Positions 8,265 through 16,746 of a DNA stretch of 64,000 nucleotides are shown here, in pieces; the first letter of the stretch is position 1; each line of letters starts with the position of its first letter. Made by a program: the position numbers and the translations under genes. Origin of the DNA: Diaphorobacter sp. HDW4A (GTDB lineage Bacteria > Pseudomonadota > Gammaproteobacteria > Burkholderiales > Burkholderiaceae_C); contig NZ_CP049910.1 in NCBI RefSeq assembly GCF_011305995.1, positions 3,658,001 through 3,722,000 of the forward strand, read 5' to 3'. The notes under the pieces were generated by a model. It made no database searches and was not told the origin of the DNA. It saw nothing but the letters and a program-made list of their open reading frames with translations.

Positions 8265-8643
8265 TTCGTCTCTCCTTTGCTGAGTCGGTTCATCTCTCGT
8301 TCCTTTCGAGGGTTGGCACGGCCATGCAGCGGCGCACCAGTGCTGCCAGAGGCACGGGCTGTCATGTGTGCGTTGGGGGATTCGCGGCGGTGCCGCAGTG
8401 AGACACGAGCGGAGCGGTCAGTCTGATCGATGGCCGTTTCAGCTCGCGCTTTACCGTTTTAGCCGCCTGCGATCAGGTCTGGCAAGCGGCGTGTGACTTT
8501 GCCAGACACGAGTTCTAGATACCGGTCGCCACAAGCCCTAGCAAGGGTGCAGGCCACCAAACGTGCGATTTGCAGAGTCAAAAACTACGCGTTTGGAATT
8601 AACCGAAATCTACATTCATTCCATCGAAACAACGGAGCGATGA
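8265..8643. other. Gene-free stretch between peptidase pair and excisionase-like gene
   Basis: This 379-bp divergent region should contain promoters for both sides. I see no convincing ORF, repeat or RNA gene in it. The last ~70 bases before 8644 become AT-richer and end with GGAG about seven bases before the excisionase-like start. Confidence 0.5.
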
Positions 8644-8865
8644 ATGAAGCAGATTGAGATCAACAACGAGTTGCTGACCGAGGCCCAGGCCGCAGCCTAC
8701 TTGGGGCTGAAGAACCCCAAAACGCTGGCGGTTTGGCGCTGTACCAAGCGATACCCGCTGACATTCGTGAAATACGGGCGCACGGTGCGCTACCGCCGCA
8801 AGGACCTGGACGCGTTCATCGAGTCGGGCGTCACGCGCATTCAAGCGCCGGAGGTCCGCAAATGA
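8644..8865 (+). CDS. Excisionase-like helix-turn-helix protein (MerR/HTH_17 type)
   Basis: A 73-aa protein with the classic small DNA-binding layout: LLTEAQAAAYLGLKNPKTLAVW (~10-31, helix-turn-helix), then RYPLTFVKYGRTVRYRRKDLDAF, the wing and following helix of HTH_17/AlpA-like proteins. Such proteins are excisionases or regulators of integrated phages and plasmid-like elements. It lies 175 bp upstream of a phage-type replication gene on the same strand, so it likely belongs to the same element. No integrase gene is found in the window; one may lie further left. Confidence 0.75.
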   Translation: MKQIEINNELLTEAQAAAYLGLKNPKTLAVWRCTKRYPLTFVKYGRTVRYRRKDLDAFIESGVTRIQAPEVRK

Positions 8866-8935
8866 CGCAGTAGACCTCGACCATTTTGCGCCGGGTCCTG
8901 GCGCGACCACACCGTGTAATACATGAATAGCTGTT

Positions 8936-9017
8936 CATATTGGTGATGCAGATATGCCATGTATGACTTGATAAGACATACCAGCTTATAGACCTACCAC
9001 TACCAATATGGGTCTAT
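8936..9017. promoter_or_regulatory. Nested inverted repeats upstream of and across the rep start
   Basis: CATATTGGT (8936-8944) is repeated inverted as ACCAATATG (9002-9010). ATAGACC (8988-8994) is inverted as GGTCTAT (9011-9017). GATATGCCAT and TATGGCAT also mirror each other around them. The nested dyads just before a rolling-circle initiator gene suggest an origin, or an operator for self-control of rep. The dyads are seen directly; the function is inferred. Confidence 0.45.
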
Positions 9018-9040
9018 GGCATGAAGGAAGTGAGATTGAG

Positions 9041-10072
9041 ATGTTGACCCCAAAGAAAGTATTTGTAGACACCATCGTGACTCAGCTCTCGCTGCTGAGT
9101 TCAGGCGCTCTGACCGAAGCTAAGGAATCTCAAGTTGGCCCGCCCCGGGCCAAGCGTATCGTGGTTCCTGGCGATCACCATGAAAAGAACTTGCATGCCC
9201 TGCACTTTCCGAGCAAGGACATCTTGGTGCTGGAAGGCAGCGTCATTGGCTACTGCCAAGGCCACAACGTATTTGGATCTTGCGATGTACCAAGCCTGGT
9301 GCTGAATGCACATAAGGCGATGCATAAGCGCGGGGCCTTCGAGCTGTCCAGGGAGGACCAGCGACGAGTTGAGCGCGGCGAAAATGTGCAAATGAATCGC
9401 CTCGATGGCGGCGTAAATTTCGCTCTGCCGGATGGCGTTTCGCCGACTCGTGCGCTCATCGGATTGGCGCACGAGATGGTGGATAAAGGCATGAACACTG
9501 CGACCTATGGATACGGCGAAACGGTTTACCGCAACCAACACTCGCAAAGCTCCGCACTGAAGTTCTACGACAAGGCCAAGGAACTGACTGACAACAAAGG
9601 TCTTCCAAAGAATCTGCCGAACCGAGAGGCCATCATGGACTTCGCCAAGTCAGTCATCCGCTGCGAGGTTGTGCTGCGTCATCCCAAACTGAAAGCGGCG
9701 GAAATGACGACGCCGAAAGACTGTACGTTCGCGCTGCTGAAGTCTGAGTTGGAAAACGCAATCGGGCGCATGAATCTCAAACGGAGCGTTCGAGCAGGAC
9801 TCACGGCACTCGACCTCCGCGACGTGAAGCAGATGTACCACACCACCTACCGCTGCTGGGAACATGGTGACGATTTGGAAACTTTACTGGAACCCAAGGC
9901 CTTCAAGCGTCAGGAAGCCTACTTCGCCGAGCATGGAATCAACCTCAGAGAGAAGCCCTCGATTGACGGCAAGGAGTATCTGTTGGGCGACATCTTCACG
10001 CTGGCCAATGCGGTGGAGCCGCCTCCCGAACTGTGGGGCGACGATGACGACGCGGAAGCCGTCGAATGCTGA
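9041..10072 (+). CDS. Phage/plasmid replication initiator, gene II/X (filamentous phage) family
   Basis: A 343-aa protein from ATG 9041, preceded by AAGGAAGTGAG; an in-frame ATG at 9008 lies inside the dyad and has no good ribosome site. QGHNVFGSCDV (73-83) closely mirrors the QGHNVFGTTDL segment of M13 gpII, and the overall length and order of conserved patches fit the II/X family. gpII nicks the plus-strand origin and begins rolling-circle replication. With the excisionase-like gene, this marks an inovirus-related prophage, satellite or integrated plasmid. No coat or assembly genes are seen in the window, so a full filamentous prophage is not present on this side. Confidence 0.8.
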   Translation: MLTPKKVFVDTIVTQLSLLSSGALTEAKESQVGPPRAKRIVVPGDHHEKNLHALHFPSKDILVLEGSVIGYCQGHNVFGSCDVPSLVLNAHKAMHKRGAFELSREDQRRVERGENVQMNRLDGGVNFALPDGVSPTRALIGLAHEMVDKGMNTATYGYGETVYRNQHSQSSALKFYDKAKELTDNKGLPKNLPNREAIMDFAKSVIRCEVVLRHPKLKAAEMTTPKDCTFALLKSELENAIGRMNLKRSVRAGLTALDLRDVKQMYHTTYRCWEHGDDLETLLEPKAFKRQEAYFAEHGINLREKPSIDGKEYLLGDIFTLANAVEPPPELWGDDDDAEAVEC

Positions 10073-10079
10073 CCAGGCT

Positions 10080-10111
10080 GGTGATGCGTCTATCGCGATA
10101 GACGCATCACC
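10080..10111. repeat. 32-bp perfect palindrome without loop
   Basis: GGTGATGCGTCTATCG is followed directly by its exact reverse complement. It lies between the converging ends of the rep gene (10072) and the 392-aa gene (10126). It could be a two-way transcription terminator, although it lacks a T-run. It could also be a hairpin origin for single-stranded replication or a recombinase/resolvase site. Confidence 0.9.
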
Positions 10112-10125
10112 GCCCTGAAGCCCGG

Positions 10126-11304
10126 TCAATCAGCCTTCATCGCGAAGGCCATGGCGACGATCTGCCGAAAGGCTTCGTCGCTTTCCTCGATGTACTTTTC
10201 ACTGCGTGCCCGCCAATTCGGCACTATGGATGCTTCTGTAGCGTTCGCAACTAAGTTTTTTAGGTATTCACTATTCCTGGTGGATTCAGACGTAGTTTGT
10301 GACGAATCAGCACCGCTCCTTCGTCCGTCGTCATTGAGAAATCGTTTCGCAATGGCGTCACGATTCAGCCGCGGAGTCAGCGTTCCCTGCTCAATTCGGG
10401 CCTCGGCAAGCGCATCCCATACTCGCAACCAAAACGGGTGCATTTCAACGTGCTTAATGCGTGCCCTGCCTGCTTGTCCTGCTGCCCTCAAGCTGAAATC
10501 AGTTTGAGAGGGGTCTTCCCTCAGAGCCATTTTTCCTGATTTTGGTCGGACCGTCTTCGGCAATGGGTCGAGCGTTGCGTTTTGTCGCTTGGACGCAATA
10601 TCCCGGGCGGCATTAAATATGCTCTGAATTGAATCCATTTGAAGTTCGAGCGAAGAATCCAGTCGCAATCGAACCAGGATTTCGTTTGCTCTCACGTGGG
10701 TGCTGACAATCTGAGGCCGATTTGCAGGAGCTTCGTTCGAGATGACAGAAGCCAAGTGAGACGACGGGCTAAACAACTCCAAAAGCCGCCGATTCTTTGA
10801 CTCGTCGAAAGTTGAATTTGGACTGGGCAAAAATGCCAATCCCCAAAAATCCATCACCCAACGGTAGCGGTTCATCACAAACCAAGGCTGGCCAGCTGCC
10901 TCGTGCGCAGCGATGTAGGCGCCGAGAGTGGCGCAATCCTTGGTAGGGGCTGGCTCGCACTTGTGACCGACCAGCGGGTACTCTTGCCAACGTGGAAATC
11001 CGGGAAGAGGCCGGTCGTTTGAGTAGAAGCTGATCGAACTCTTTTTGTAGAAGCCCGGGGAGTTGATTCCAAGCCGGCCTAGCTTGTGGAGCTGACGCCG
11101 ATACCTTGGCATCCGACGCAATAACTCCCAGGCCAGCCTAAGATAGTCTTCGCACTTGTACGAATCTAGTGGCTTTACCGCCGGGTAATTGCTGCTCCTG
11201 CGCCAATCAGCAGCTGGGGCAAACAATAGTTCCGTTTCTTCATCGCTGGCGTCAAAACGCAGCCACTTGGGGCGATCTGAGGGGCTTGAAGATGTGCGCG
11301 GCAT
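10126..11304 (-). CDS. Hypothetical island protein (possible DUF6499-like N-terminus)
   Basis: A 392-aa protein of unknown function. Residues ~48-75 (CEDYLRLAWELLRRMPRYRR) resemble the start of DUF6499-type 'transcriptional regulator' proteins found on integrative elements of proteobacteria. The rest is hydrophilic, with a Ser/Thr-rich patch (~335-345) and no membrane segment or recognisable enzyme motif. The base composition is lower in GC than the core genes to the right. It converges with rep across the palindrome and its start lies 20 bases from the 3' end of the intron-bearing tRNA, so it is the last gene of the island on this side. Confidence 0.55.
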   Translation of the reverse strand: MPRTSSSPSDRPKWLRFDASDEETELLFAPAADWRRSSNYPAVKPLDSYKCEDYLRLAWELLRRMPRYRRQLHKLGRLGINSPGFYKKSSISFYSNDRPLPGFPRWQEYPLVGHKCEPAPTKDCATLGAYIAAHEAAGQPWFVMNRYRWVMDFWGLAFLPSPNSTFDESKNRRLLELFSPSSHLASVISNEAPANRPQIVSTHVRANEILVRLRLDSSLELQMDSIQSIFNAARDIASKRQNATLDPLPKTVRPKSGKMALREDPSQTDFSLRAAGQAGRARIKHVEMHPFWLRVWDALAEARIEQGTLTPRLNRDAIAKRFLNDDGRRSGADSSQTTSESTRNSEYLKNLVANATEASIVPNWRARSEKYIEESDEAFRQIVAMAFAMKAD

Positions 11305-11323
11305 CGGTCAATTGTCTTATGAA

Positions 11324-11664
11324 TGGTAGGCCGTGTTGGACTTGAACCAACGACCAAAGGATTCAGGTTTGCATGAGTTTCCTCATTCCCTGGACTATCT
11401 CACCACCCTCGCCGCGGATTGCTCCGTGCGTTAGGGTGTCGGGCGCTCTCGGGGTGCTTATCGGATTGGCTCCTCACACCCTAGTCTCTGCACCTTCTCA
11501 CCTACCGACCTTGCGGTCTGCCTTCAGTGAGCTTGGCTCAGGATTGCCGGGCCATTAACTGGCTGACGGTTTCCCTGAATTCACCCGATTTTTCCACTGC
11601 CGCTTTCACGGCAAGGTCACCATTTCGATGAGTCCTCTGCTCTAACCAACTGAGCTAACGGCCC
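11324..11664 (-). tRNA. tRNA-Ile2 (CAU anticodon), split by a group I intron
   Basis: Exon 1 (11628-11664) is the acceptor strand, D arm and anticodon stem up to CAT; exon 2 (11324-11363) completes the loop (AA), the stem, a T arm with TTCAAGT and an encoded CCA. Joined, the 77-nt product folds as a cloverleaf: a 7-bp acceptor with a G-U first pair, anticodon stem GAGGA/TCCTT and loop CTCATAA. The CAU anticodon and the close match of its anticodon and T-arm region to E. coli ileX favour tRNA-Ile2, which needs lysidine (TilS) to read AUA, over elongator tRNA-Met. Confidence 0.85.
11364..11627 (-). other. Group I (IC3-like) self-splicing intron in tRNA anticodon loop
   Basis: The intron is 264 nt. 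It follows CAT of the anticodon (a U at the 5' splice site) and ends with G before AATCC. P1 can form between exon UCAU and the guide GGUGA, with the usual U-G wobble at the splice site. Landmarks shared with the Azoarcus tRNA-Ile intron are GGTGCAGAGACTAG (the R/P7 segment), GATAGTCCAGGGAATG (the S segment) and GAGGAAACTC (a P9 hairpin with a GAAA loop) near the 3' end. The insertion site is the same as in Azoarcus. No homing endonuclease ORF is present, as expected at this size. Confidence 0.88.
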
Positions 11665-11738
11665 ATTCATAAAACAACTTCAACTCTCCGCGCTTTCAGC
11701 GACCCCAAAGGCCGCCGAAAAACGCCATTTCTCCTTCA

Positions 11739-11786
11739 GTAGCAAGAACGTAGCAAGCGCCTACCCGCCAACTTCCTCGGTAGCAA
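11739..11786. repeat. Three GTAGCAA direct repeats (possible integrase arm sites)
   Basis: GTAGCAA occurs at 11739-11745, 11750-11756 and 11780-11786, between the intact tRNA and its half-copy. Short direct repeats beside a tRNA core are typical of arm-type binding sites of tyrosine integrases. The repeats are directly visible; the role is inferred. Confidence 0.45.
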
Positions 11787-11885
11787 TCCGGCGAAATCGC
11801 CAGACCGCTGTAAGTGCTTGATTTCAAAGCGTTGGAATCAAGCAACCAGTCCGAAAAATGTGACGGTTAATCGCATTGGCCTCTT

Positions 11886-11928
11886 GATTATGAGTCCACT
11901 GCTCTAACCAAGCATGAGCTAAGGCCCC
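11886..11928 (-). pseudogene. Decayed 5' half of a tRNA-Ile2-like gene
   Basis: These 43 nt read GGGGCCTTAGCTCA, a 3-base insertion, TTGGTTAGAGCAG and then GGACTCATAATC. They match exon 1 of the nearby tRNA through the anticodon and first loop bases, and similarity then stops. The D arm carries the extra bases TGC and no 3' half follows, so it cannot make a tRNA. It may be what remains of the host tRNA at an integration junction, or a decayed tandem copy. Confidence 0.65.
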
Positions 11929-11986
11929 GGAAACCGGGTGTGCTCGCCGCTACGCTTGCGGGCGACGAACTGTGCATTGTAGTGGC

Positions 11987-12991
11987 TTAGTTCCGATGGC
12001 TCAGCGCGTTGCTCACCAATTTCGACGTGATATCCACAATCTGGATCATCTTGTCATAGGGCATGCGCGTGGGACCGATCACGCCGAGGGTACCGACGAT
12101 CTGGCCGTCAACCTCATATGGAGCACTCACGACCGAGAGTTCCTCGAACGGCACTACCTGGCTTTCGCCTCCGATGAAGATGCGCACGCCTTCGGCCTTG
12201 CTGGAGTTTTCGAGCAGGCGCAGGATCTGGGTCTTCTGCTCGAACAGGTCGAAGGCGCGGCGCAGATTGCCCATGTCGCTTGAGAAGTCGCTGACCGACA
12301 GCAGGTTGCGTTCGCCCGAGATGACGACGCTGTCTGCAGAGTCGGACATGGCCTCGGTGCCGACGTTCACTGCGGCCTGCATCAGCGCGCCGATCTCGCT
12401 TTGCAGCGCCTCGACCTCGGACTGCAGGCGCTCGCGGACCTGCTCCATCGCGAGGCCGGAGTAGTTGGCGTTGAGGAAATTCGCGGCCTCGATGAGCTGG
12501 GACTGGGAGTAGTCAGCCTGGGTGAAGATCACGCGGTTCTGCACGTCGCCGTCGGGCGAGACGATGATCACCAGCAGACGCTTTTCCGACAGACGCAGGA
12601 ATTCGAGGTGCCGGAAGACGGACGGCCTGCGCGGCGACATGACGACGCCGACGAACTGCGAGAGATTCGAGAGCAGGTTGGCCGCGTTGGCGATGACCTT
12701 CTGGGGCTGCTCGGGCATCAGCTGGACCGTTGGCAACTCATCGCGCTGGACGGTGAGCATGGTGTCCACGAACAGGCGGTAGCCACGTGCCGTGGGAATG
12801 CGCCCGGCAGATGTGTGCGGGCTCACGATCAGGCCCAACTCTTCCAGGTCCGCCATGACATTGCGGATGGTGGCAGGCGAGAGCTCAAGCCCCGAGGCGC
12901 GCGAAAGCGTTCGGGAGCCCACGGGCTGCCCGTCGGCGATATAGCGCTCGACAAGCGCTTTCAACAGTAACTTCGCACGATCATCAAGCAT
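11987..12991 (-). CDS. hrcA: Heat-inducible transcription repressor HrcA
   Basis: A 334-aa protein, a normal length for HrcA. The N-terminal winged HTH ([24 protein letters not shown] region, ~5-80) includes [18 protein letters not shown] and [16 protein letters not shown], the family's hallmark. A GAF-like domain and a C-terminal segment with [13 protein letters not shown] follow. HrcA represses groEL/dnaK-type operons by binding CIRCE and needs GroEL to fold. No CIRCE inverted repeat is evident in its own upstream region. It is divergent from nadK, and its 3' side borders the island junction. Confidence 0.97.
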   Translation of the reverse strand: MLDDRAKLLLKALVERYIADGQPVGSRTLSRASGLELSPATIRNVMADLEELGLIVSPHTSAGRIPTARGYRLFVDTMLTVQRDELPTVQLMPEQPQKVIANAANLLSNLSQFVGVVMSPRRPSVFRHLEFLRLSEKRLLVIIVSPDGDVQNRVIFTQADYSQSQLIEAANFLNANYSGLAMEQVRERLQSEVEALQSEIGALMQAAVNVGTEAMSDSADSVVISGERNLLSVSDFSSDMGNLRRAFDLFEQKTQILRLLENSSKAEGVRIFIGGESQVVPFEELSVVSAPYEVDGQIVGTLGVIGPTRMPYDKMIQIVDITSKLVSNALSHRN

Positions 12992-13243
12992 TGGGGCATT
13001 CTAAGGTGCAGACCCGCACTGCGTGCGGCGCGGCCTGCGCCCGCCCTGTCTGCAACGCAGGGGTTAACCCTTGAGCCGCATGCCGACTCTCCGTGCTTGT
13101 TCGCTGGCGAGGTCGGCGGACATGATATACAAGCATCTGAAGCCTTCCCGGTGTGACGATAGGCCCGATTTTTTGCGTGCGCGCCTTCGCGACATGCGCC
13201 TTCGAGTCAATAAAGTCACATCACTTCATGATGTAATTTCCGA

Positions 13244-14143
13244 ATGAATCTCACCTTTCGCAAAGTAGCCCTCATTGGTAAATACCAGCGTCTGGCATCC
13301 GATGCAGCCGCGCTGGAGAAGTCGCGGCTGGCGCTGGAGGACATTGGTCGCTTCCTGGTCGAACAAGGCTGCGAAGTGCTGTTGGAGGACGAGAGCTTTG
13401 CCAACACGGGCCTCACCGGCTACGAGGTGGCGACCACCGAGGAAATCGGTATGCACGCCGAACTCGCGCTGGTCGTGGGCGGCGATGGCACGATGCTGGG
13501 CGTGGGCCGCGAGCTGGCGCGCTACCAGACGCCTCTGGTCGGCATCAACGGGGGGCGTCTCGGCTTCGTGACCGACATTGCGCTGGAGGATTACCGCAGC
13601 GCGCTCGCACCGATTTTGCATGGCGACTACGAGGAAGACGAACGCCCGATGATGCGTGCGCGCCATTTCCGAGGTACCGAATGCCTGTTCGAGGCGCTTG
13701 CGCTCAACGATGTGGTTGTCAATCGCGGCTCGACCTCGGGCATGGTGGAGCTGCGCGTGGAGGTGGGCGGAGTGTTCGTGTCCAACCAGCGCGCCGATGG
13801 CCTGATCGTGGCCTCGCCTACGGGCTCGACGGCCTATGCACTGTCGGCTGGCGGGCCGATGCTGCACCCGTCTCTGCGTGGCTGGGTGATGGTGCCTATT
13901 GCGCCGCACACGTTATCCAACCGCCCCATCGTGCTGTCGGACTCCGAGGAGATTGCCATCGAAGTAGTGGGCGGGCGCGACATCTCGGCGAATTTCGACA
14001 TGCAGTCCATCGCCACGCTGCTGCACGGCGATCGCATTCTCGTCACCCGCGCCGAGCATTCCGTGCGCTTTCTGCATCCGCGCGGCTGGAGCTATTTCGC
14101 GACGCTGCGCAAGAAACTGCGCTGGAACGAGGGAGGCTCCTGA
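13244..14143 (+). CDS. nadK: NAD kinase
   Basis: A 299-aa protein. [12 protein letters not shown] (~79-90, with the catalytic Asp), [10 protein letters not shown] and [14 protein letters not shown] are the signature blocks of bacterial NAD kinases, which use ATP or polyphosphate to make NADP. The start ATG has a weak ribosome site; the alternative frame upstream is short. It runs straight into recN (1-base gap). The hrcA-nadK-recN order is common in betaproteobacteria. Confidence 0.97.
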   Translation: MNLTFRKVALIGKYQRLASDAAALEKSRLALEDIGRFLVEQGCEVLLEDESFANTGLTGYEVATTEEIGMHAELALVVGGDGTMLGVGRELARYQTPLVGINGGRLGFVTDIALEDYRSALAPILHGDYEEDERPMMRARHFRGTECLFEALALNDVVVNRGSTSGMVELRVEVGGVFVSNQRADGLIVASPTGSTAYALSAGGPMLHPSLRGWVMVPIAPHTLSNRPIVLSDSEEIAIEVVGGRDISANFDMQSIATLLHGDRILVTRAEHSVRFLHPRGWSYFATLRKKLRWNEGGS

Positions 14144-14144
14144 G

Positions 14145-15809
14145 ATGGCTTTGAAGCGCATTGCGCTGCGCGATTTTGTGATCGTGCAATCACTGGATCT
14201 GGATCTGCAGACCGGCTTCACCGCCCTCACCGGCGAGACCGGCGCGGGCAAGTCGATTCTGATCGACGCGCTGCAGCTGTTGCTCGGCGCGCGTGCCGAG
14301 ACCGGTGTGATCCGCGAGGGCACGGAGCGCGCGGACCTCTGCGCTGAGTTCGACCCGCCAGCGCAGTTGTCCGATTGGTTTGACGAGGCGGGCATCGAGC
14401 AGGACGAACTGCTGCTGGTCCGCCGAACTATCGACACGCAGGGCAAGAGTCGCGCGTGGATCAACGGCACGCCGGTCACTGCCACGCAGTTGCGCGTGCT
14501 CGGCGAACATCTGCTCGACATCCACGGCCAGCACGCTTGGCAGAGCCTCACACGGCACGACAGCGTGCGCGCCCTGCTTGACGCCTATGCGGGCGTGCAG
14601 ACCCAGGCGCTCAACGCGCTGTGGACCGACTGGCGCGACAAGCTCAAGACGCTGGAGCACGCGCGCGCCGCGCAGGACACGCTGCAGCAGGAACGCGAGC
14701 GCCTGCAGTGGCAGATCGGCGAGCTGAAAAAACTCTCGCCGCGCGCCGAAGAATGGGACGAACTCAATACCCAGCACGCCAAGCTGTCGAACGCGCAATC
14801 GCTGCTCGACAATGCACAGGAGGCGCTGCGTGCGCTCGAGGATGAGAACGAGGACAACGGCGCGCTCGCGCGTCTGTCGCAGGCGCAGAACCTGCTGCAG
14901 AGCTACGAGCATGTGGATGATTCCTTCCGCTCGATGAACGAGGTGCTCTCGGCCAGCCTCGCGCAGGCCGAGGACGTGGTGCGTTCGCTGCAGGGCTTTC
15001 TGCGCCACACCGAACTGGAGCCGCAGCGCCTAGCGGAACTTGATGCGCGACTGTCGCAGTGGATCTCGCTGGCGCGGCGCTACAAGCGCCAGCCCGAGGA
15101 TCTGCCCGCACTCTGGGAAGGCTGGAAGACGGAACTCAAGGCGCTCGACACCGCCGCCGATCTGGATACGCTCGCCAAAGAGGAGGCCGCGAGCCGCGCA
15201 GCCTACGACAAGGCGGCGCGCGCGCTATCTCAAAAGCGAGCCAAGGCCTCGCCGCAGCTCGCAGCAGCTGTCACACAAGCCATGCAGAATCTGGGCATGG
15301 CCGGTGGCCGCTTCGTCGTGGAGATCGACACTGCCGCCGAGCCCGGCCCGCTGGGCACGGACCACGTGAGCTTCCTCGTCAGCAGCCATCCCGGCATGAC
15401 ACCCAAGCCCATCGGCAAGGTCGCGTCGGGCGGCGAGCTGTCGCGCATTTCGCTGGCGATTTCGGTGACGACCAGCGAGCTGGGCGAAGCGCCCACACTG
15501 ATCTTCGACGAGGTCGATTCGGGCGTGGGCGGCGCGGTGGCAGAGACCGTCGGGCGGCTGATGCAGCAGCTCGGCAAGGCGCGGCAGGTGCTGACCGTCA
15601 CGCACTTGCCGCAGGTTGCTGCCTGTGCCGATCACCATCTGGTGGTGGCCAAGCACAAGAGCGCACAGGGTACGAGCAGCTCGGTCAAACCGGCCGACGG
15701 TGACGCCCGCGTGCAGGAGATCGCGCGCATGCTGGGCGGCGAGAAGCTGTCAGCCACCACGCTGGCGCACGCTCGGGAAATGTTGGAATCGCCGCAAGCC
15801 GTTAATTGA
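14145..15809 (+). CDS. recN: DNA repair protein RecN
   Basis: A 554-aa SMC-like ATPase. Walker A is TGETGAGKS near residue 30. A long coiled-coil middle (~150-370, rich in Ala/Gln/Leu/Glu) follows, and the C-terminal half has SGGELSRISLAI (the signature motif) and LIFDEVDSGVGG (Walker B and D-loop). RecN acts early in double-strand break repair with RecA. The start ATG lies one base after the nadK stop. Many RecNs are SOS-controlled; I see no LexA box here, which fits expression from the nadK promoter. Confidence 0.97.
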   Translation: MALKRIALRDFVIVQSLDLDLQTGFTALTGETGAGKSILIDALQLLLGARAETGVIREGTERADLCAEFDPPAQLSDWFDEAGIEQDELLLVRRTIDTQGKSRAWINGTPVTATQLRVLGEHLLDIHGQHAWQSLTRHDSVRALLDAYAGVQTQALNALWTDWRDKLKTLEHARAAQDTLQQERERLQWQIGELKKLSPRAEEWDELNTQHAKLSNAQSLLDNAQEALRALEDENEDNGALARLSQAQNLLQSYEHVDDSFRSMNEVLSASLAQAEDVVRSLQGFLRHTELEPQRLAELDARLSQWISLARRYKRQPEDLPALWEGWKTELKALDTAADLDTLAKEEAASRAAYDKAARALSQKRAKASPQLAAAVTQAMQNLGMAGGRFVVEIDTAAEPGPLGTDHVSFLVSSHPGMTPKPIGKVASGGELSRISLAISVTTSELGEAPTLIFDEVDSGVGGAVAETVGRLMQQLGKARQVLTVTHLPQVAACADHHLVVAKHKSAQGTSSSVKPADGDARVQEIARMLGGEKLSATTLAHAREMLESPQAVN

Positions 15810-15852
15810 CGGATTGCGACCGGAAATCGAGGTAGTGGGAAAGTAGTTGGAT

Positions 15853-16728
15853 ATGGCGCTCGAAGTTGTGCTGATCACCGGCATGTCCGGTTCAGGAAAA
15901 TCGGTGGCCCTGCATGCGCTGGAGGATGCAGGCTTTTACTGCGTGGACAATCTGCCGCCGGAATTGCTCTCGGCGTTCATCGCGCTTGAGCACGTGAATC
16001 ATGGCAACCGTCTGGCCATCGCCATCGATGTGCGCAGCGCTACGGCCCTGCCGCTCGTTCCGCTGCAACTTGAGCGCATTCGCGACGAAGGCATTCGCGT
16101 GCAATGCCTGTTTCTCGACGCCTCGACCGAGACACTGGTGCGTCGCTTCTCGGAAACGCGCCGCCGCCACCCACTGTCGAAAGACGAGCTGCGCGACGGA
16201 CAAAGCGCGCTGCTGCAGACCATTGAACTTGAGCGCGAACTGCTTGCCGATCTGCGCGAACAATCGCATGTGATCGACACCAGCGCGATCCGCGCATCGC
16301 AGCTGCAGGGCTATGTCAAAAGCCTGATGGCGGTACCGCCCAGCCGCATGATTCTGGTGTTCCAGTCCTTCGCGTTCAAGCGCGGCGTGCCGGTCGATGC
16401 GGACTATGTCTTTGACGTGCGCATGCTGCCCAATCCACACTACGAACCCGCGTTGCGCGAGCTGACCGGCAAGGATGCACCGGTCGCGGAGTTTCTGGAG
16501 CAGCAACCCGCCGTCAACCAGATGGAGCAGCAGATCTCGCAGTTTCTGGAGAGCTGGCTGGACGCACTCGCCGAAAACCACCGCAGCTATGTGACCGTGG
16601 CCATCGGCTGCACGGGCGGGCAGCACCGCTCGGTCTATCTGGTGGAACGGCTGGCAAAGCACTTCAGCCCGAAGTGGAACACGCTGCGCCGCCATCGCGA
16701 AATGGACGCCCGTGCGAGCGGCCATTGA
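15853..16728 (+). CDS. rapZ: RNase adapter protein RapZ
   Basis: A 291-aa protein from ATG 15853; a TTG two codons upstream is also possible. The N-terminal P-loop is [18 protein letters not shown], followed by [11 protein letters not shown]. The C-terminal domain includes the conserved [17 protein letters not shown]. In enterobacteria RapZ binds the sRNA GlmZ and guides RNase E, tuning glucosamine-6-phosphate synthesis. In betaproteobacteria the sRNA partners are not established, so the precise role here is inferred. It converges with mutY across an 18-base gap. Confidence 0.95.
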   Translation: MALEVVLITGMSGSGKSVALHALEDAGFYCVDNLPPELLSAFIALEHVNHGNRLAIAIDVRSATALPLVPLQLERIRDEGIRVQCLFLDASTETLVRRFSETRRRHPLSKDELRDGQSALLQTIELERELLADLREQSHVIDTSAIRASQLQGYVKSLMAVPPSRMILVFQSFAFKRGVPVDADYVFDVRMLPNPHYEPALRELTGKDAPVAEFLEQQPAVNQMEQQISQFLESWLDALAENHRSYVTVAIGCTGGQHRSVYLVERLAKHFSPKWNTLRRHREMDARASGH

Positions 16729-16746
16729 CCCACTTGCAAAGATTGT

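Larger units (their letters stand above)
11665..11986. other. Gene-free island/chromosome junction
   Basis: This 322-bp stretch between the tRNA 5' end and the hrcA stop has no ORF I can support. It holds the three GTAGCAA repeats, the tRNA half-copy and a CCCGG-AAA-CCGGG hairpin (11926-11938) that could end hrcA transcription but lacks a T-run. GC rises to core level at its right end. Confidence 0.55.

Noticed and set aside
10080..10111. Protelomerase-type telomere site
   Set aside because: The palindrome is shorter than known telomere resolution sites and no protelomerase gene is present; kept only as a remote option.
11886..11928. A second functional tRNA-Ile2
   Set aside because: There are extra bases in the D arm, and the 3' half is missing.
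12992..13243. CIRCE element upstream of hrcA
   Set aside because: I looked for TTAGCACTC-N9-GAGTGCTAA in the hrcA/nadK gap and found nothing close.
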